The notes under the pieces: model-generated | Told to the model about the DNA's origin: nothing | The model's input: only the letters and a program-made list of their open reading frames with translations | Databases searched by the model: none | Shown: one piece after another, positions 11,905 to 23,600 of the stretch | Numbering within the stretch: the first letter of the stretch is position 1 | Layout of the letters: the number at the start of each line of letters is the position of its first letter | Source of the DNA: Labia minor | Lineage: Eukaryota > Arthropoda > Insecta > Dermaptera > Spongiphoridae | NCBI GenBank assembly: GCA_963082975.1 | Contig: OY720347.1 | Span: 15,668,225-15,732,224, forward strand | Direction of reading: 5' to 3' | Length of the DNA stretch: 64,000 nucleotides | Program-made: the position numbers and the translations under genes

Positions 11905-14900
11905 TTATTAGTCGTTCAATGGCATCACACACCAATTTTGTATTTATATATAAAATTAAAAAAAATTAAAAATCAAGTATCTTTATTTTGTTCTAGAAAT
12001 TTTCTTAGTTTTATAACAGATTTTAGTGTATTATAGTATATTTATAAAGATTGATGATTTCATACTTACTAAAGGAATTGGATGTTCTGCTACATTAGAG
12101 TGGGGTGGGAAAAAATTTATCATGTATTTTGAAATAATTTTGAGGTCTTTTATTGGTAAAATTTCAAGTATTCTAGGCGACATTAATAATCTTGGCTGTG
12201 CTCTAAGAATATCTATCCCAGCAGCTGACAAAATAATTTTTTATTTATATATAATAAATATTATAGTATAATATTATTTTTATAATAAAATAATAATAAT
12301 AAAAATGTATTTTAAAGGATATATAAATATAAATAATGTGTGTACCTATATTACGATGAGTAATTGACGCAATAGCTGCAGATAATGCTGGATTTTTTTT
12401 TGTTAAATAAAGTGTTAATCTTCACGTGAATTTTGAGATAATTGTCCTTCATGGAGGAAGACTACTTGAGATAAAGGAATAGCCTGGGCAAATTCTTTAA
12501 AAGCAAGAAGGTCAGAATTGATGGTAATATTTTTTCCATCCTGTGTAAGAGCACGTACCTATAAAATAATATATATATATGGTGTATTATTTTGGATTAG
12601 TTTAATAAAAATGATAATAAAAAATGGGCTTTAATTAAAAAATCAAAAATTCAAAAGCAAATTCATTAAAATTAGATTTAAAAAAAAATAAAGAAATTAA
12701 TATATATATATATATATGATTTTAAAATAATTTCTATAAAATGTATATTCTTTCATAATATTTTTAACTTTTCAGTTTCTGTTGTTTAAAAGAAAAAAAA
12801 AATATTAAAAAATACTTGTCCAAAAGTTAAACGTTGACTGTGTAAAGACAAAAGGACGTTTTTATTTAATGGATGAGCTTCTTCCAATGATAATGCCATT
12901 CTTATTTCGGGAATGAATTTTACAAATATCCATGGACCAAGCGATTCCAATTTTTCCCACATGGATGGAACTTTTAAATGAGAAAATCTGCGAATCGATT
13001 CATTTTCCAAACATTTTGCTATCTAATATATAAAAACGTTTAATTAATCAAAATAAACATATATAAATTTTTATAATAAATTAATCCTACCTCAAAAGCA
13101 GTTAACGGCGAGGCATTGATTATAGAATTTCCTAAATTTTTTAATTTAATAAAAATATCGCGATTCATTATATGATAAAGTTTTTGTACTTGATTTGTAT
13201 TCAAATATATGGCATACATAATAAGATCATTTTGGGAATTTTCGTCCAATGGATTATTATTATCAATCATAGCTTGATATGCTGCACGAATCTGAAATTA
13301 ACTTTATTTAACAAATTTACATTTACATACTAGATATTTTATATTTAACTACTAGTAGGTTCAATATCGATAGGTACTTGTTAGCTAGAGTGCAACCATC
13401 TTCACCCTTAAATTTTACAATTTATTTATATATAATTTAATTATCTTACTTATATAATTAAAAAATTAAATTTTTCATTTATTTCATTAATCACTCAATA
13501 ATTTAACAATTTTCCAAACAATTTTTATGGATGTATGGTCAAATTTTGAAAACCAAACTGTTTAATAAAATTATTATTGAAATACATACTTGAGGTTTGT
13601 TAAATTCTGCTTGATGAATTAATTTAGAGAATTCTTGGACTTTGAAATGATTTAATTGTAATAATTCATAAGGAGTTGCGCCTTTTAAGAAAAATCCCTG
13701 ACTGAAATATTACAAATATTTTAATTAAATTCAAAATGAGTTACAATTTAGAATTGGTTATCATTTTTTGGGCAAAATATTTGTATGAACATGTTTTAGA
13801 ACACTTTCTAAAAATATGAATATTTATCTCAGTATATTTAATAATTATCCAATAATATTTTCTAATAATCATAAATAAAATAGTATAGTCATATAAATAA
13901 TTGTAGAATAATATTAAGTATTTATGGCTATTGGGGTACTGTGGGTAATGGTTTATGGCATGGGTGAGCAACCTTTTTACTAACTCGTGATCACGAAAAT
14001 TTTTGATTTTTTGAGTCTTTGAATCAATTTCACTTAGGTTGAGAAAAATGTCTGTGTTTGTGTGTGTATGTAGACAAGATTACGCAAAAACGGTTTGAGC
14101 TAGAATAATGAAATTTAGCACACGGGCATTATTCAAAATTCCTAGTTTTCTATCAACTTTTGAGGAATGTAGCTCTTTCGGAAGAGGTTCATTACCTACT
14201 AAGTACGTTTTCATTTTTTTTCCTCTAAACTGACCGTAAAAATAAAGATATATGTTTGATAGTTTTTCACATGATTAAAAATTGTATAAAACTACTATAT
14301 ATAGAATTTCAGCTTGATTGAATCGCTAAAAGTACTGGAATGTAATATAATTAATGATATATTCTTAATAAATTCTTATTCTTATTAATAAAATTTAATT
14401 CTTCTTTTTATAAAATAATATAAAATAATAAATAAACTTAAATATTTAAATTGGAAATAAAAACAAATCAAATCATTCATTATCATGACGAGATAACAAA
14501 AGAAGGAAGAGGGGAATGGAATGCATGGTGACAAACTAATATATAATAAACAATACAACTTTTATTTAAACAAATAAAAGATTTAATTTATAAAATTTCT
14601 TTAGTCAACTTTTTGATAAATAACATTTTTCAATGATGATTAATAAATGAATGAATTTAATATCATCTCTTGGATTTTTTTTATCTTTATTTGTTTATAT
14701 CAAATTTCATTAGAGAAGCAGTTATTACATTTTTTAAAAAAATAAAATAAATTTTTAAACAAACCTGATAAGAAGTTGAATACCCCAATTATTTAATGGT
14801 ATCATTGAAGGAAGTGTCAATGTAATATAACTCCAAACACGGGCTTCAACTTGATTTAAAAATCTAAAAGGATGTCGAGTTTCAGGTAACTCCGATTTCC

Positions 14901-17790
14901 AAAGTCGTAAATAATAGATACTAAAAAAATAAAAAAAAATTATTAGAAAATGAATGAATGATTTTTAAAGAGAATTAAAGAACAAACTATTTATCGCTAG
15001 TATTGTTAGCTGATTCAGCTAGAAGCCTTTGGACTGGCAGATGTTGCAAGGCATTAAGGGAGAGGGTCAGTTGATAATCCGCGAAATTAATTTGAGAACA
15101 ATGTTGCCACCAACGGGGCAAGGCTAGCCCAAGAATTTGCGCCGTATGCGGACTCGTTCTTGTTGATGGAATCTAGAAATTATAATCGCAAATATATATC
15201 AGTTTAATATAATAAAGAGATTTTTAAAAAAAAACTTTTAAAAGTGAAATTATTACTTATTAAAATTTTATATTAGTGTATAATATATTTCAATTATTTA
15301 TTTATTTAATTTTCGTTTTGTGTTATAATAACATATATATATATTATTATTACATTATATATTAAAAATAATATATAGGGTAAAGTATACAGTCGTTGGC
15401 CCCCTATCACTAAAACACAAATTATAAGAGATTTTTATTTTAAAAATTGTACTATTAACTATGGTTATGTAATCGTTGGTTGTATGGATGTATAATGACT
15501 AACTAATAACTGTATTTTTTAGGATTTTTTTTAAAGTGCTTATTGAAAATGTCATGAGAAAATGATTTTTTTTATTCATCAAAATGCTTATAGTATCTAT
15601 GTTCTGCAAACCTAATTTGACACAGATTGTTCCGCAATTTACCCAGATATGCATTAAAGGCTGCTAGGAGATGCTTAAGGGGGCCAATGACTATGCTTTA
15701 CCCTATATATTATTTCATATTTATCACAATTAGATATTTAATATCTATCATCTTCAATATTGCATACTTTTTTTTCAATTCATTCCAAACAATTCAAATC
15801 AATAAATCAAATATTTTTTTGTAATTTCTGATTATATTATATATAAATATATAATATAAAAAATAAATAGTTTTTCATTTTTTTACAAATGAATAATTCT
15901 AATTTAAAAACAATTTAGAACTTGCATGAGTATATAAAAGCATTATATTTTTTTTAATTTAAAAAATGAACTACTTGGTTTAAAATTTTTTTGTATATTT
16001 ATGAATTTTTTTGAATATTTATGATTACGAGACTTAGAGATATTTTTTTTACACAATTTTAGATATATTTCATACAAATCAAATTACCGAATTTAAAAAG
16101 GCTTTGGATTTTTCACAATTTTTTATTTCCAAAGTGAGACGATCCCAAAAGGATGATTTACCAAAAGCTTTAACTTGAAGGCCCCATCTTGCTAATGTTT
16201 CTCCAGAGATATTTGATAATGAACCAATCTGTTTACAAAAAATACTATTAAATATTATATTTATCACTCTTAAAAATTTTTAATATCATTTGATGATTAC
16301 CCTAAACGCAATTCGATTAATATTTTTTTAAAATTTTCAATTTTTTATTTTATTTATATATTAATTATATTGAAAATATATTTTTTTTATAAATGTGTGA
16401 TGTTTTTTAGATAATTTAATTTTACCATGATTTAATTTTATTTTTATTTTTTTTTTAATTTAAAAATGTATAATATTTTACTATTTGTGATAATAATATA
16501 ATAATTCTATCTCTAAAATTATTAAATTACGATATTTATAATTAGGAATTTCTATTATGTAAGAGAATTAAAAATATGAAAATTTCTTAAACATATATGT
16601 TAAAATAGGATCTTCTGATAAAGTTAGTTTCCGAGAAGATTTTATTTAATATCACACTTACAACACTTAAAATTTTACTATACATACTGGAAGCAGATGG
16701 AGGAAGGATGTTGGTAATGTTTCCACAATTTTAGCTGGCAAAAGATGTAATTGATTTTCTTTTATTGCATTTTGAACATTAAATTCAAAGTTGTTTAAAA
16801 ATTCTTCTATGTTACGATATAGAATTTCATCTGATAAAAAAAATTAAAATAAAAATTGAATGCATCATTAATGAAATATAAATAATAATAAGTATAATTC
16901 AATGAGAATTTAATAAAAATTGAAGGGAAGATGAAGAAGTAGAATTGTATAAAATTCGCCATCCAAAATTTTTGTAGTTGATATTATCAATAAATCAAAT
17001 TGTAATTTTTAAAAAAAATGTACTCGTCTGGATTTTAAACCAATAGTAAAAGACTGAGGGATAGAGACCATGATTTGATCTTAAAGAGTTCAAATTGAAA
17101 AAAGCAGTTTTCAAAAGTTATTCACCTTGCAAAGGTTTGCAATTGGAATGGTCTTTCTTTAAAAACAAATGTTGAATTTCCTCATTAGTCCAGCCTTCTT
17201 GTGTAGAGTTGACATAATTTTCTAATCAAATGATTATTCAAAAATTAATAAATCAAATTTCAAAATTATTATTTATTCTTAGTAGGTATAATAGGAATAT
17301 TTAGAATTTATGGATTATTTACTCTTTAATAATATCTGAAAAATTATATTATCTATGATAATATATATACTTTTCACTTATATTACTCCATGAAAATTTA
17401 ATTATAAAAATGAAAAAAATTTAAAAAGAATAATATTCTAAATTTAGGTTGTCATATTCACATAACTTAATTTTCATTTACAAAAGAAAAGAAAAATAAA
17501 TATAACTTTACTAAATATAGAATAAAAAAAAATAGTTTCGATTGAAGAATTTATCATTTTTATAATTGAAACAATTCCATAATTATACAAAAACGATGAA
17601 AATGAAAAAAAAAATTATACTATAATTAATTTATAACACAAGCAATAGATATATATATAATAAATTAAAAATCTATTATACTATACTAAGGATTGAATAT
17701 TATTAATAAACTTTATTGAATCTGTTTCTTACCATTTAAATAATTGATTAAAATGAAACCAACTAAAAGATATTTAAGCATTTCATCCAT
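2746..17790 (-). CDS. Gene 1: large secreted/anchored protein, mesothelin-stereocilin-otoancorin-like, 22 exons, one frameshift
   Basis: Hand-built spliced model. Exons in transcription order: 17733-17790, 17126-17221, 16688-16830, 16088-16228, 14988-15172, 14765-14920, 13590-13701, 13091-13291, 12816-13022, 12346-12558, 12070-12224, 10917-11090, 10501-10639, 10271-10431, 9897-10111, 8585-8777, 6348-7110, 5438-5643, 5170-5346, 4621-4770, 3589-3984, 2746-2973. All introns are GT-AG and all phases agree except for one base missing in exon 10. The product would be about 1489 aa. It opens with a signal peptide (MDEMLKYLLVGFILINYLNG). Exons 3-16 and 19-22 are Leu-rich helical sequence with recurring Leu-Pro turns (ETLPTSFLHLLP, SPRILEILP, IPPEAYPGLTPQALLCLP). 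This pattern resembles the mesothelin/stereocilin/otoancorin superfamily of extracellular adhesion proteins. Exon 17 (residues about 851-1105) is a Ser/Thr/Asn-rich linker, and exon 18 has a PTPPTPSPPTPPT stretch. The last 20 residues are hydrophobic, suiting a GPI signal or membrane anchor. Family assignment is from pattern only; exon structure is much firmer than function. Confidence 0.72.
3141..3574 (+). repeat. Dispersed repeat A, copy 1
   Basis: Starts CTGGAGTGTCTCCACTCGAC and ends at TTCTAGCTCAA. It is one of at least seven copies in the window (14.0, 25.0, 37.7, 43.5, 53.5 and 62.2 kb). This copy lacks the last third of the family. It lies in the last intron of gene 1, ending about 14 bp short of the exon 21 donor. 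Confidence 0.7.
3589..3984 (-). CDS. Gene 1 exon 21, most superfamily-like Leu-Pro block
   Basis: 132 codons, phase 0 at both ends, with a TTTCAG acceptor and a GTAAGT donor. It contains LGLGIGCTLTSAERKQW, a CPPIDCLLDFAMM segment and then IPEKLWLRIPPEAYPGLTPQ followed by ALLCLP. The rhythm of Leu-rich helix, Pro-Pro-Glu-Ala and Leu-Thr-Pro is what suggested the mesothelin/stereocilin superfamily. A dispersed repeat ends about 14 bp downstream of the donor. Confidence 0.7.
4080..4590 (-). repeat. Dispersed repeat C, copy 2 (inverted relative to copy 1)
   Basis: Shares with 1287-1900 the segments GGTTCCGGATATACACC, the ACCAAAAGTTGATGAATTCA part and the end CCTTCCCTCTCTATCGTCGG. It sits in the intron between exons 20 and 21 of gene 1, so the two copies form a large inverted pair around the last two exons. 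Confidence 0.55.
5727..5909. mobile_element. hAT-type miniature element, 183 bp
   Basis: Inverted ends CAGTGGTCGGAGAAC and CAGCGGTCGGGGAAC. The flanking 8-mers GTCTATAT and TTCTATAT differ at one base, as expected of an old 8-bp hAT duplication. It lies in the intron between exons 17 and 18 of gene 1. Confidence 0.7.
6348..7110 (-). CDS. Gene 1 exon 17, Ser/Thr/Asn-rich linker
   Basis: This is the longest coding exon (763 nt). It begins behind a TTTAAATTAG acceptor and ends at a consensus GTAAGT donor. The first third is mildly helical; the rest is dominated by Asn, Ser, Thr, Glu and Asp with many N-X-S/T sequons, as expected of an unstructured, probably glycosylated extracellular linker. 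It splits the Leu-rich repeat region of the protein into an N-terminal and a C-terminal block. Exon 18 must use the acceptor TTTAAG just before 5643; the nearby TAATAG acceptor would make an immediate stop codon. Confidence 0.7.
7317..7890 (-). mobile_element. 5'-truncated non-LTR retrotransposon, 3' portion
   Basis: Read on the minus strand it contains the C-terminal end of a reverse-transcriptase protein of the APE-endonuclease non-LTR class; similar sequence recurs at 18.1, 31.0, 32.4, 52.3 and 54.8 kb. Several stops and indels break it. It lies in the intron between exons 16 and 17 of gene 1. Confidence 0.65.
7951..8302 (+). repeat. Dispersed repeat D, copy 1
   Basis: About 350 bp starting TTACCCTAAACGCAATTCAA and ending near TTTTATTTAATATCAC. 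It is nearly the same as 16300-16655. Both copies are in introns of gene 1, in the same orientation. Very AT-rich, no coding potential. Confidence 0.65.
11224..11779. mobile_element. Mariner-derived snapback element with 233-bp arms
   Basis: Arms 11224-11456 and 11547-11779 are equal in length and nearly identical inverted copies, flanked by TA on each side. Each arm contains the element terminus and the 3' end of a mariner transposase gene. The 90-bp loop (11457-11546) translates on the plus strand as the transposase helix-turn-helix (ERVREMLTKDRRLTLRLIAE then ELGFSKDTVS). It lies in the intron between exons 11 and 12 of gene 1. Confidence 0.85.
12346..12558 (-). pseudogene. Exon 10 of gene 1 with a single-base frameshift
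   Basis: The exon enters in phase 0 from exon 9 and should leave in phase 1 for exon 11 (its first two bases complete a codon), which needs a length of 3n+1. The observed length is 213, one short. In the entry frame, translation runs to Ser-Arg-Glu-Asp and hits TAA at 12415-12417. Adding one T to the TT there restores a sensible continuation (LTLYLTKKNPALSAAIASI), which joins exon 11 in the right phase. This could be a real null allele, a sequencing or assembly indel, or, less likely, a very short intron: GTGAAG to TCTGCAG would remove 50 bases and also keeps phase. The rest of the gene has no other lesion, which favours an isolated indel. Confidence 0.7.
13995..14340 (-). repeat. Dispersed repeat A, copy 2 (reverse)
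   Basis: Reverse-oriented partial copy holding the right end (TTAGGTTGAGAAAAATGTCT) through the segment with TTGATAGTTTTTCACATG. Lies in the intron between exons 6 and 7 of gene 1. Confidence 0.65.
15377..15704. mobile_element. MITE of about 328 bp with AGGGTAAAG ends
   Basis: Inverted ends AGGGTAAAGTATACAGTCGT and AGGGTAAAGCATAGTCATTG, each followed by a TGGCCCCC motif. The flanks are TATAT repeats, so the target duplication cannot be read exactly. Located in the intron between exons 4 and 5 of gene 1. Confidence 0.7.
16300..16655 (+). repeat. Dispersed repeat D, copy 2
   Basis: Second copy of the 350-bp repeat at 7951-8302, in the intron between exons 3 and 4 of gene 1. Confidence 0.65.
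17733..17790 (-). CDS. Gene 1 first coding exon, signal peptide
   Basis: ATG at 17788-17790 opens 19 codons plus one base before a GTAAGA donor at 17727-17732. The peptide is a short acidic/basic start followed by a hydrophobic core and fits a signal peptide. A second in-frame ATG four codons in could also serve. No earlier in-frame coding exon was found upstream, so this is taken as the translation start. Confidence 0.65.
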
Positions 17791-18121
17791 GCTTTTCCAA
17801 CTCTATAGGTATGAAGTCTGAATTTAATTCTAAATCTAAATATTTAAAAACATCTTTGTTTTTTTTTTAATGGATAATAAATCATTTTCTTAGAATATTA
17901 TATCTGTTTTGTACATATGTTCTATAATTAAAGATAGAATTAATCTGTAATATTAAATGAAAATAATTTTTTATTTATTTATAGATTCTATGAATATATT
18001 ATTAATTTGAATGTATATAATAAAATTAAATATTGTATATATACGTATAAATAGATAAAATTTTTTCTTTTATTTTCAAATTTTAATTATTTTATTTTGG
18101 AAAAGTATTTAATTAATTAGC

Positions 18122-18360
18122 TGTATTTATGGGTCAAAGAAAGATGTGGTCATCGGAGAATGGTGGAGACTGCATAACGTGAAATTACATGACCTCTATA
18201 CTTCTCCAGACATAGTTTGGGTTATAAAATCGAGAGAAGGCTGCAATGGACAAGACACGAGACTAGAATGGGAGAGGAAAAAATGTCGAAAAATATGTTT
18301 GTGGTGAGGCCGATTGGGACTTTCGAGTTCGTGGAACCACAGAGATAGATAGATAGATAA
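18122..18360 (+). mobile_element. Non-LTR retrotransposon 3' fragment with GATA tail
   Basis: Matches the 3' coding end of the family (TTTATGGGTCAAAGAAAGAT onward), with an internal deletion, and stops in CACAGAGATAGATAGATAGA. Short tandem repeats as a tail are known for RTE-like elements. Confidence 0.65.
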
Positions 18361-19971
18361 ATTTAATTAATTAATTATAAATAAATATTTATTTTTTAAA
18401 AATGAATAAATAATGTGTAAGGTTATGGCGTACTTTGAGCTTCATAGTTTCAGGGAAGATGGTCTGAACTGAATTATAACTTTATAATTGAATAATAGAT
18501 TAGATCAAAATATATTAATAAAGGACTATGTTTAGTGTAATATTATCAATTTCTTTAATAGAAAGAGTAAAATAAATGCGAACAAAAAAAATTTTTTCTG
18601 AAAATAATTTTCAATTAATTAATATTTTTTTCTGTGGTATATTTATAAATTTTTTTTTTTTTTTGAACATTTTAAAATTATTTAAAATAATATAATTGTA
18701 ATGAATTAAAATTTTACATAAATTAAAAAAATATATATATTTCTTAAACAGAGAATATACCAGTTAAATTAAAGAATATTCATACAACTTATATATCTAT
18801 AAATATAGTGTTGGATAATATTAAACAATTGTGTTTTGGTAAAGACATTATTAGTCTAATTAAGTAATACTTATGAAAGGAAATAGTATGATTTATGGAT
18901 AAATACATGTTTATATTCCATTTTCTAGAAAAATAATATTTTACACATTATTTACAATAATGAGATTAATAAATTACATTAATATTTAATCATCAGTAGA
19001 TTGTATTGACTAATTAATTGTAAAGAGATTAAAATTTAAATGTTTTACTCCTTAAAATTAAATTATTTAAATTAGAAATAATAATATTAATATATATGTA
19101 TATTGTATATATATAAATATAAATATAATATTTCTAAACTTAATAAAATAATGGATCATGATTTTTCTTAAATGGTGAGAAGATTATAAATAAACTATAA
19201 AATAGAGATTTCTTGATAGCCACTTCTAATGGTTAATTCAATTACAATTTTTTTAACTAATAGTAAAAATTTATAAAATTAATTTGGATCTCTTTATATT
19301 TTTAAATTCTATTTAAAATATTTATTCCTATAAGATATAGTGAAACCTTTAAAAAAATAATTTATAGATATCCTTAAATTTATATAATTTTTTTAAAAAT
19401 AGAACAATTACATTTTATTAAAGTAAGAATATATTTTTGTTTATTTTTCAAATTATTTAATAGATAATAAGATTATAAATCTATCAAATTATTCTTAGAA
19501 ATATTGACTGGATTCACCTGGATACACCTTTATTAAGTAAAGAATGTGACATCATGTAATACTTTTCTTTTTTTTTAACATTAAATTGAAATTTTTAAAA
19601 ATGTACTCGAAATTTTATAGAAACCCTAATTTTACGAATATCAATCAATTGAAATATACATTTTTTAATTATGTTGGTTTGTATATTTGAAGATTAGTTT
19701 AAAATATAAATAAATAGCACATATAATCAAATTTTGTTTTATTTTTAAGAGTAACACATAAATTTAAATTATAAATATATCAGTTGATACTCTCAAGACC
19801 TAATATAATTCGAATTTATATTAAAATAATGAAAAGTGAAATTTATTTTAAATGTTTCAAATTAAATTTTTAAATCCAAAAATTATTATTTATTTCTAAT
19901 ATTAAAAAATGAGAAATTAAAAATGAAATAAAAATAACAGCCAGAGTCATCATATATCATCTAAAATCTAA

Positions 19972-20292
19972 ATCATAGGTTCCCAAACTTGTTTGTGTTG
20001 TAGATCCCTTGCCATATTTGTCGGTTTTGGGTAGACCCCTGAATTGATTTAGATTTTTTATAAAAAATTTTACCCTTTTTTTAGAGCCTTATTGAAAAAT
20101 CAAAAATGTTTCAAAAGCCATGTCGGAAAAACGATATACCTTTTTTTTTAGATCTGGGAAAACACGTGGACCCCCATAGAGCCCTGTAGACCCCCATTTT
20201 CATTTCATGGACCCCCAAATTTGTTATTCGCTGCCGTGGACCCCTTGGAGGTTGAAATAGACCCCAGGGGTCTATATAGACCACTTTGGGAG
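19972..20292. mobile_element. hAT-type miniature element, degraded
   Basis: Left end GGTTCCCAAACTTG and right end ACTTTGGGAG are inverted, and the interior has the repeated TAGACCCC theme. No clean target duplication was found, so the borders are approximate. Confidence 0.5.
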
Positions 20293-20458
20293 ATTTTATA
20301 ATATTTTAATTAAAAACATTAAATTTATTAAAAAAAAAAAATTTTTTTACTTAATACATTCAAAGGTGTAGTTTTCAAAAAAATAACATAAATTTTTTAA
20401 TACCTATTATTTTTTAAAACATATTCACATAGTTTGTTTTTTTTAAATTAGGCAATTC

Positions 20459-20464
20459 TTTATT
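20459..20464 (-). terminator. Candidate polyadenylation signal of gene 2
   Basis: AATAAA on the minus strand about 176 nt past the stop codon of gene 2. Plausible distance, but AT-rich context makes chance hits common. Confidence 0.4.
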
Positions 20465-20639
20465 AATACGTTTTTTAAATAGAAATTCAAAGAAATTTAA
20501 TGAGATAATAATTATTGTTAATCACTTTTTTCATGAATTCACTTGATATAGTTCATTTTAACAATCAGGTACAAAAACCACAACATTCATCTCCTAATTG
20601 GAGGAGTCCTTTCTTTTGTTTCTTTTTCACATTCATCCG

Positions 20640-23600
20640 CTAATAGAGAGCATCAAGTGATCTCCGATGATGATGGAGTTGACTTGGTAATTGTAAAGTG
20701 TTTTGATGGGAATTATGAGCAGAAGACAGCGATGCGATGGTGGCCGGATGCCTCAAATCTGAAGTAGAAGTTGCGAGATGTGATTTTCGTGTTGTGTCAC
20801 TATCCCCAGACCATGAGAAACTTGGTGGATGTAGATGATGTTTAGAATCGCCAAGAGCTGATGATGTAGAACTGAGTCCGAAACAGTGGCATCGTGCAAA
20901 GATTCCTCGTACCACTTTCTCTTTGCAAGTAAATGCCAAAAAAATGAAAAGACCCTGGAGAGTATTTAAGGCAATAAATGCATACCTAAAAATAAAATAG
21001 ATTTATTAATATATATATATATATATAAGATTACAAAATCAACAGTTTGTCTTATTTTACCGTGTCAAAAGGTTAGATTTTATTTCTAATGTATATATTA
21101 AATTGAATTAATAATATTTATTGGTAATTTATAAATTAAGATTTTTAAATTTTATTTATTAAATAATTAAATATATAAAGAATGGACAGTAATTACCGAT
21201 AAAAAAATCCAAGTAAGCATGAAAATAAAATCAAAAAGTAAAATTTTTGAAATGAATTTAAAAGAATGTGAATAGACGTCAAATTAAATGAGTTATAGTG
21301 ATAGTATTTCTCTGAAATATTTTGATGCCCGAATTTATGTTTTATTAAAATGATGAATATTAATGTGATCTTTATTCAACATTCATATATGTTAAACATA
21401 TTACAACATACAATGAAACCATGTAAAATATTCCAATAAAAATTCAAATATTAAAATATATTAAATATTAAAATAAGATCACATTAACATAAATTTAAAT
21501 ATATAATCAATAAAATTAGAAATAATTTCACCTACATATACGTGAATCATATTATTCATCTACTATAAATTTTATTTAAATAGTGATCTTAATTAGTTAT
21601 AGTTTATAATTTATGGATTATTAACTATAAAAGAATAATAAAAATATTTATAATAAAATATGAATTAATTATCATTATATATCACTTTATTTACTGTTAT
21701 TGTTAATTATAATTTAGTTTTAGTAAATAATCTCGTAATGTTATAAATTGTTTATATTTTTCGTTTCAATACTGTAATCAATTCCAATTTTCATTAACAT
21801 TAATATATTTATTATATTAATATTATAATATTATATTTATAATATATTTACTTTATCAAATTTTTAAATATATTCTATTTTATTTAATTTAATGAAAATG
21901 AATTTCGGTACCAGAGGCCTTCGAGATTGACATAACCAGCAATTAATCCAATTGACCAAGTTAAACCCATGACAAGACCAAGTCGTGCATAAAGTCGGAA
22001 ATCTCTTCTCGTGCCAGCCGATGACGTATAACGTGTCGTTGATGTTGTCGACCAGATCATATATGCAGATGTTGTAAAAAATATTATATTTAAGACCATT
22101 ACAATTATGATTGGCACTCCAAAAAATATAAGTAAAGCCTAAAATAAAGATGTTTTATATTCATTTTGAAAAAAATTAATTAAAATCAAATAATTTCTTT
22201 AATATTATGATTAATTCCAATTTTCAATTACTAACCCTTCTACTGGTGAACCAGCACGAGTCAATTCCAAAACCAGGCTTATAGAAGTCATTTACAGTAC
22301 CAGAAGGTGCCGAATCAGTAATGAGTGCAGCAATTACAAAAACTAATGGCGAGAACCAAGCAAACAGGGAATAGACAAGAAATTTACGCCATTGGCGGCC
22401 ACTTGACACGCGAAGCTCCGAAGTTGCAAGTCGTAATGACCGCCAGACATCAAATGCAAGGATAAGCATCCAAGAAAATGCACTTAGGAAAGCATACTGG
22501 GTGAAAGAAGCAGCAATGATGCACGCTTGACCTTCGATATCCAACATCTAAAACAATCAATATATATTAGATGAATTAAATATCATATATCAAAACATAT
22601 AAAAGAGAGGGTGAATATTTATCACAAGAAACATCAGTTTATATAATAGTAAGATTAAATAATCTTTAAATAATAAAGAATTTTTTACCTGTCCGGCAAT
22701 AAAAGCACAATAGGCTACTAGAAGAGCCAAACAGTACGATGCCAAATTCTTTCCAGAAAGATTTCGTAATTCAGATAGCAATACAAAAGCTATTAAATGA
22801 AGAATTAAAAAGATAATTGAAACACCAAGCCCAGTGATTGTCACATAACTGCAAAGAAAAATACCATCATTAATTAATGTGACTGCAAATAAATATAACC
22901 ATAAATTAATAAATAAATAATCTCTAATTTCTATAATTTTTCTAAATTAGTAAATATTATTTAGTTAATGAATTTCAATAATTTATGGTCATTTGTATAT
23001 TTACTTTTAACTTCTATTGAAAAAAAAAATTGGAAATGTGATGGTTGCATAAGTTTAAGGCGCGCCCATGTAATTAAATAAAACTGAAAATTATTCTATT
23101 TTCTTTCATCTATTTAGTTAGTACAAAAAAAAAGATTATAAATGATTTACTAATAAATAAATAAATATAAGATTTAATAATTTAAAGATCAATATTATTT
23201 TTTATTTTTATAATATATTTATAATGAAATAAATCATTTAGATATTTTACAGAATTAAAAAAAAATAAAAATAGAAATAAAAATTATAAAAATAAATTAA
23301 TCTCAGTGTATTTATTAAAAGAAGGCGCCACAAGGTGGGAGGCTAGCGTCGCTGAGGCACATTTACGTGGTCCCGGGTTCAAGACCCGGGCTTGGCAAGG
23401 GAATTTCTCTAGCTCGGGTCTATGGGACGGGGTCAACTCAGCCTCCGGGATCAACATTGGGAAACTATTTGATAAAAAGTAGCGCCTCCGATCAAGAAAA
23501 TCAAGGTAAAGGTTGATTGGACCCGTTCTACTGATTATATGGGACACCTAATTGATATAACCGACTTGATAGGCGTTGTCCTTGCGTAGGACGTACAAAA

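Larger units (their letters stand above)
17791..20458. other. Intergenic region between genes 2 and 1
   Basis: Holds the likely promoter of gene 1 (near 17800-18000, no clear motif), a non-LTR fragment at 18122-18360 and a hAT-like element at about 19972-20292. The rest is AT-rich with no supported gene. Confidence 0.5.

Noticed and set aside
12031-12231. Independent small gene on the minus strand
   Set aside because: It is exon 11 of gene 1 with intron read-through at both ends.
12379-12428. 50-base intron inside exon 10 of gene 1
   Set aside because: It preserves phase and has GT-AG ends, but the shortest other intron is about 67 bases, and the removed stretch itself reads as coding after adding one base, so an indel is the simpler explanation. 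Not excluded.
23341-23390. tRNA gene suggested by good A and B boxes
   Set aside because: The flanks do not fold as a full tRNA, the sequence continues into a shared repeat body, and a target duplication surrounds it, so it is a SINE head.
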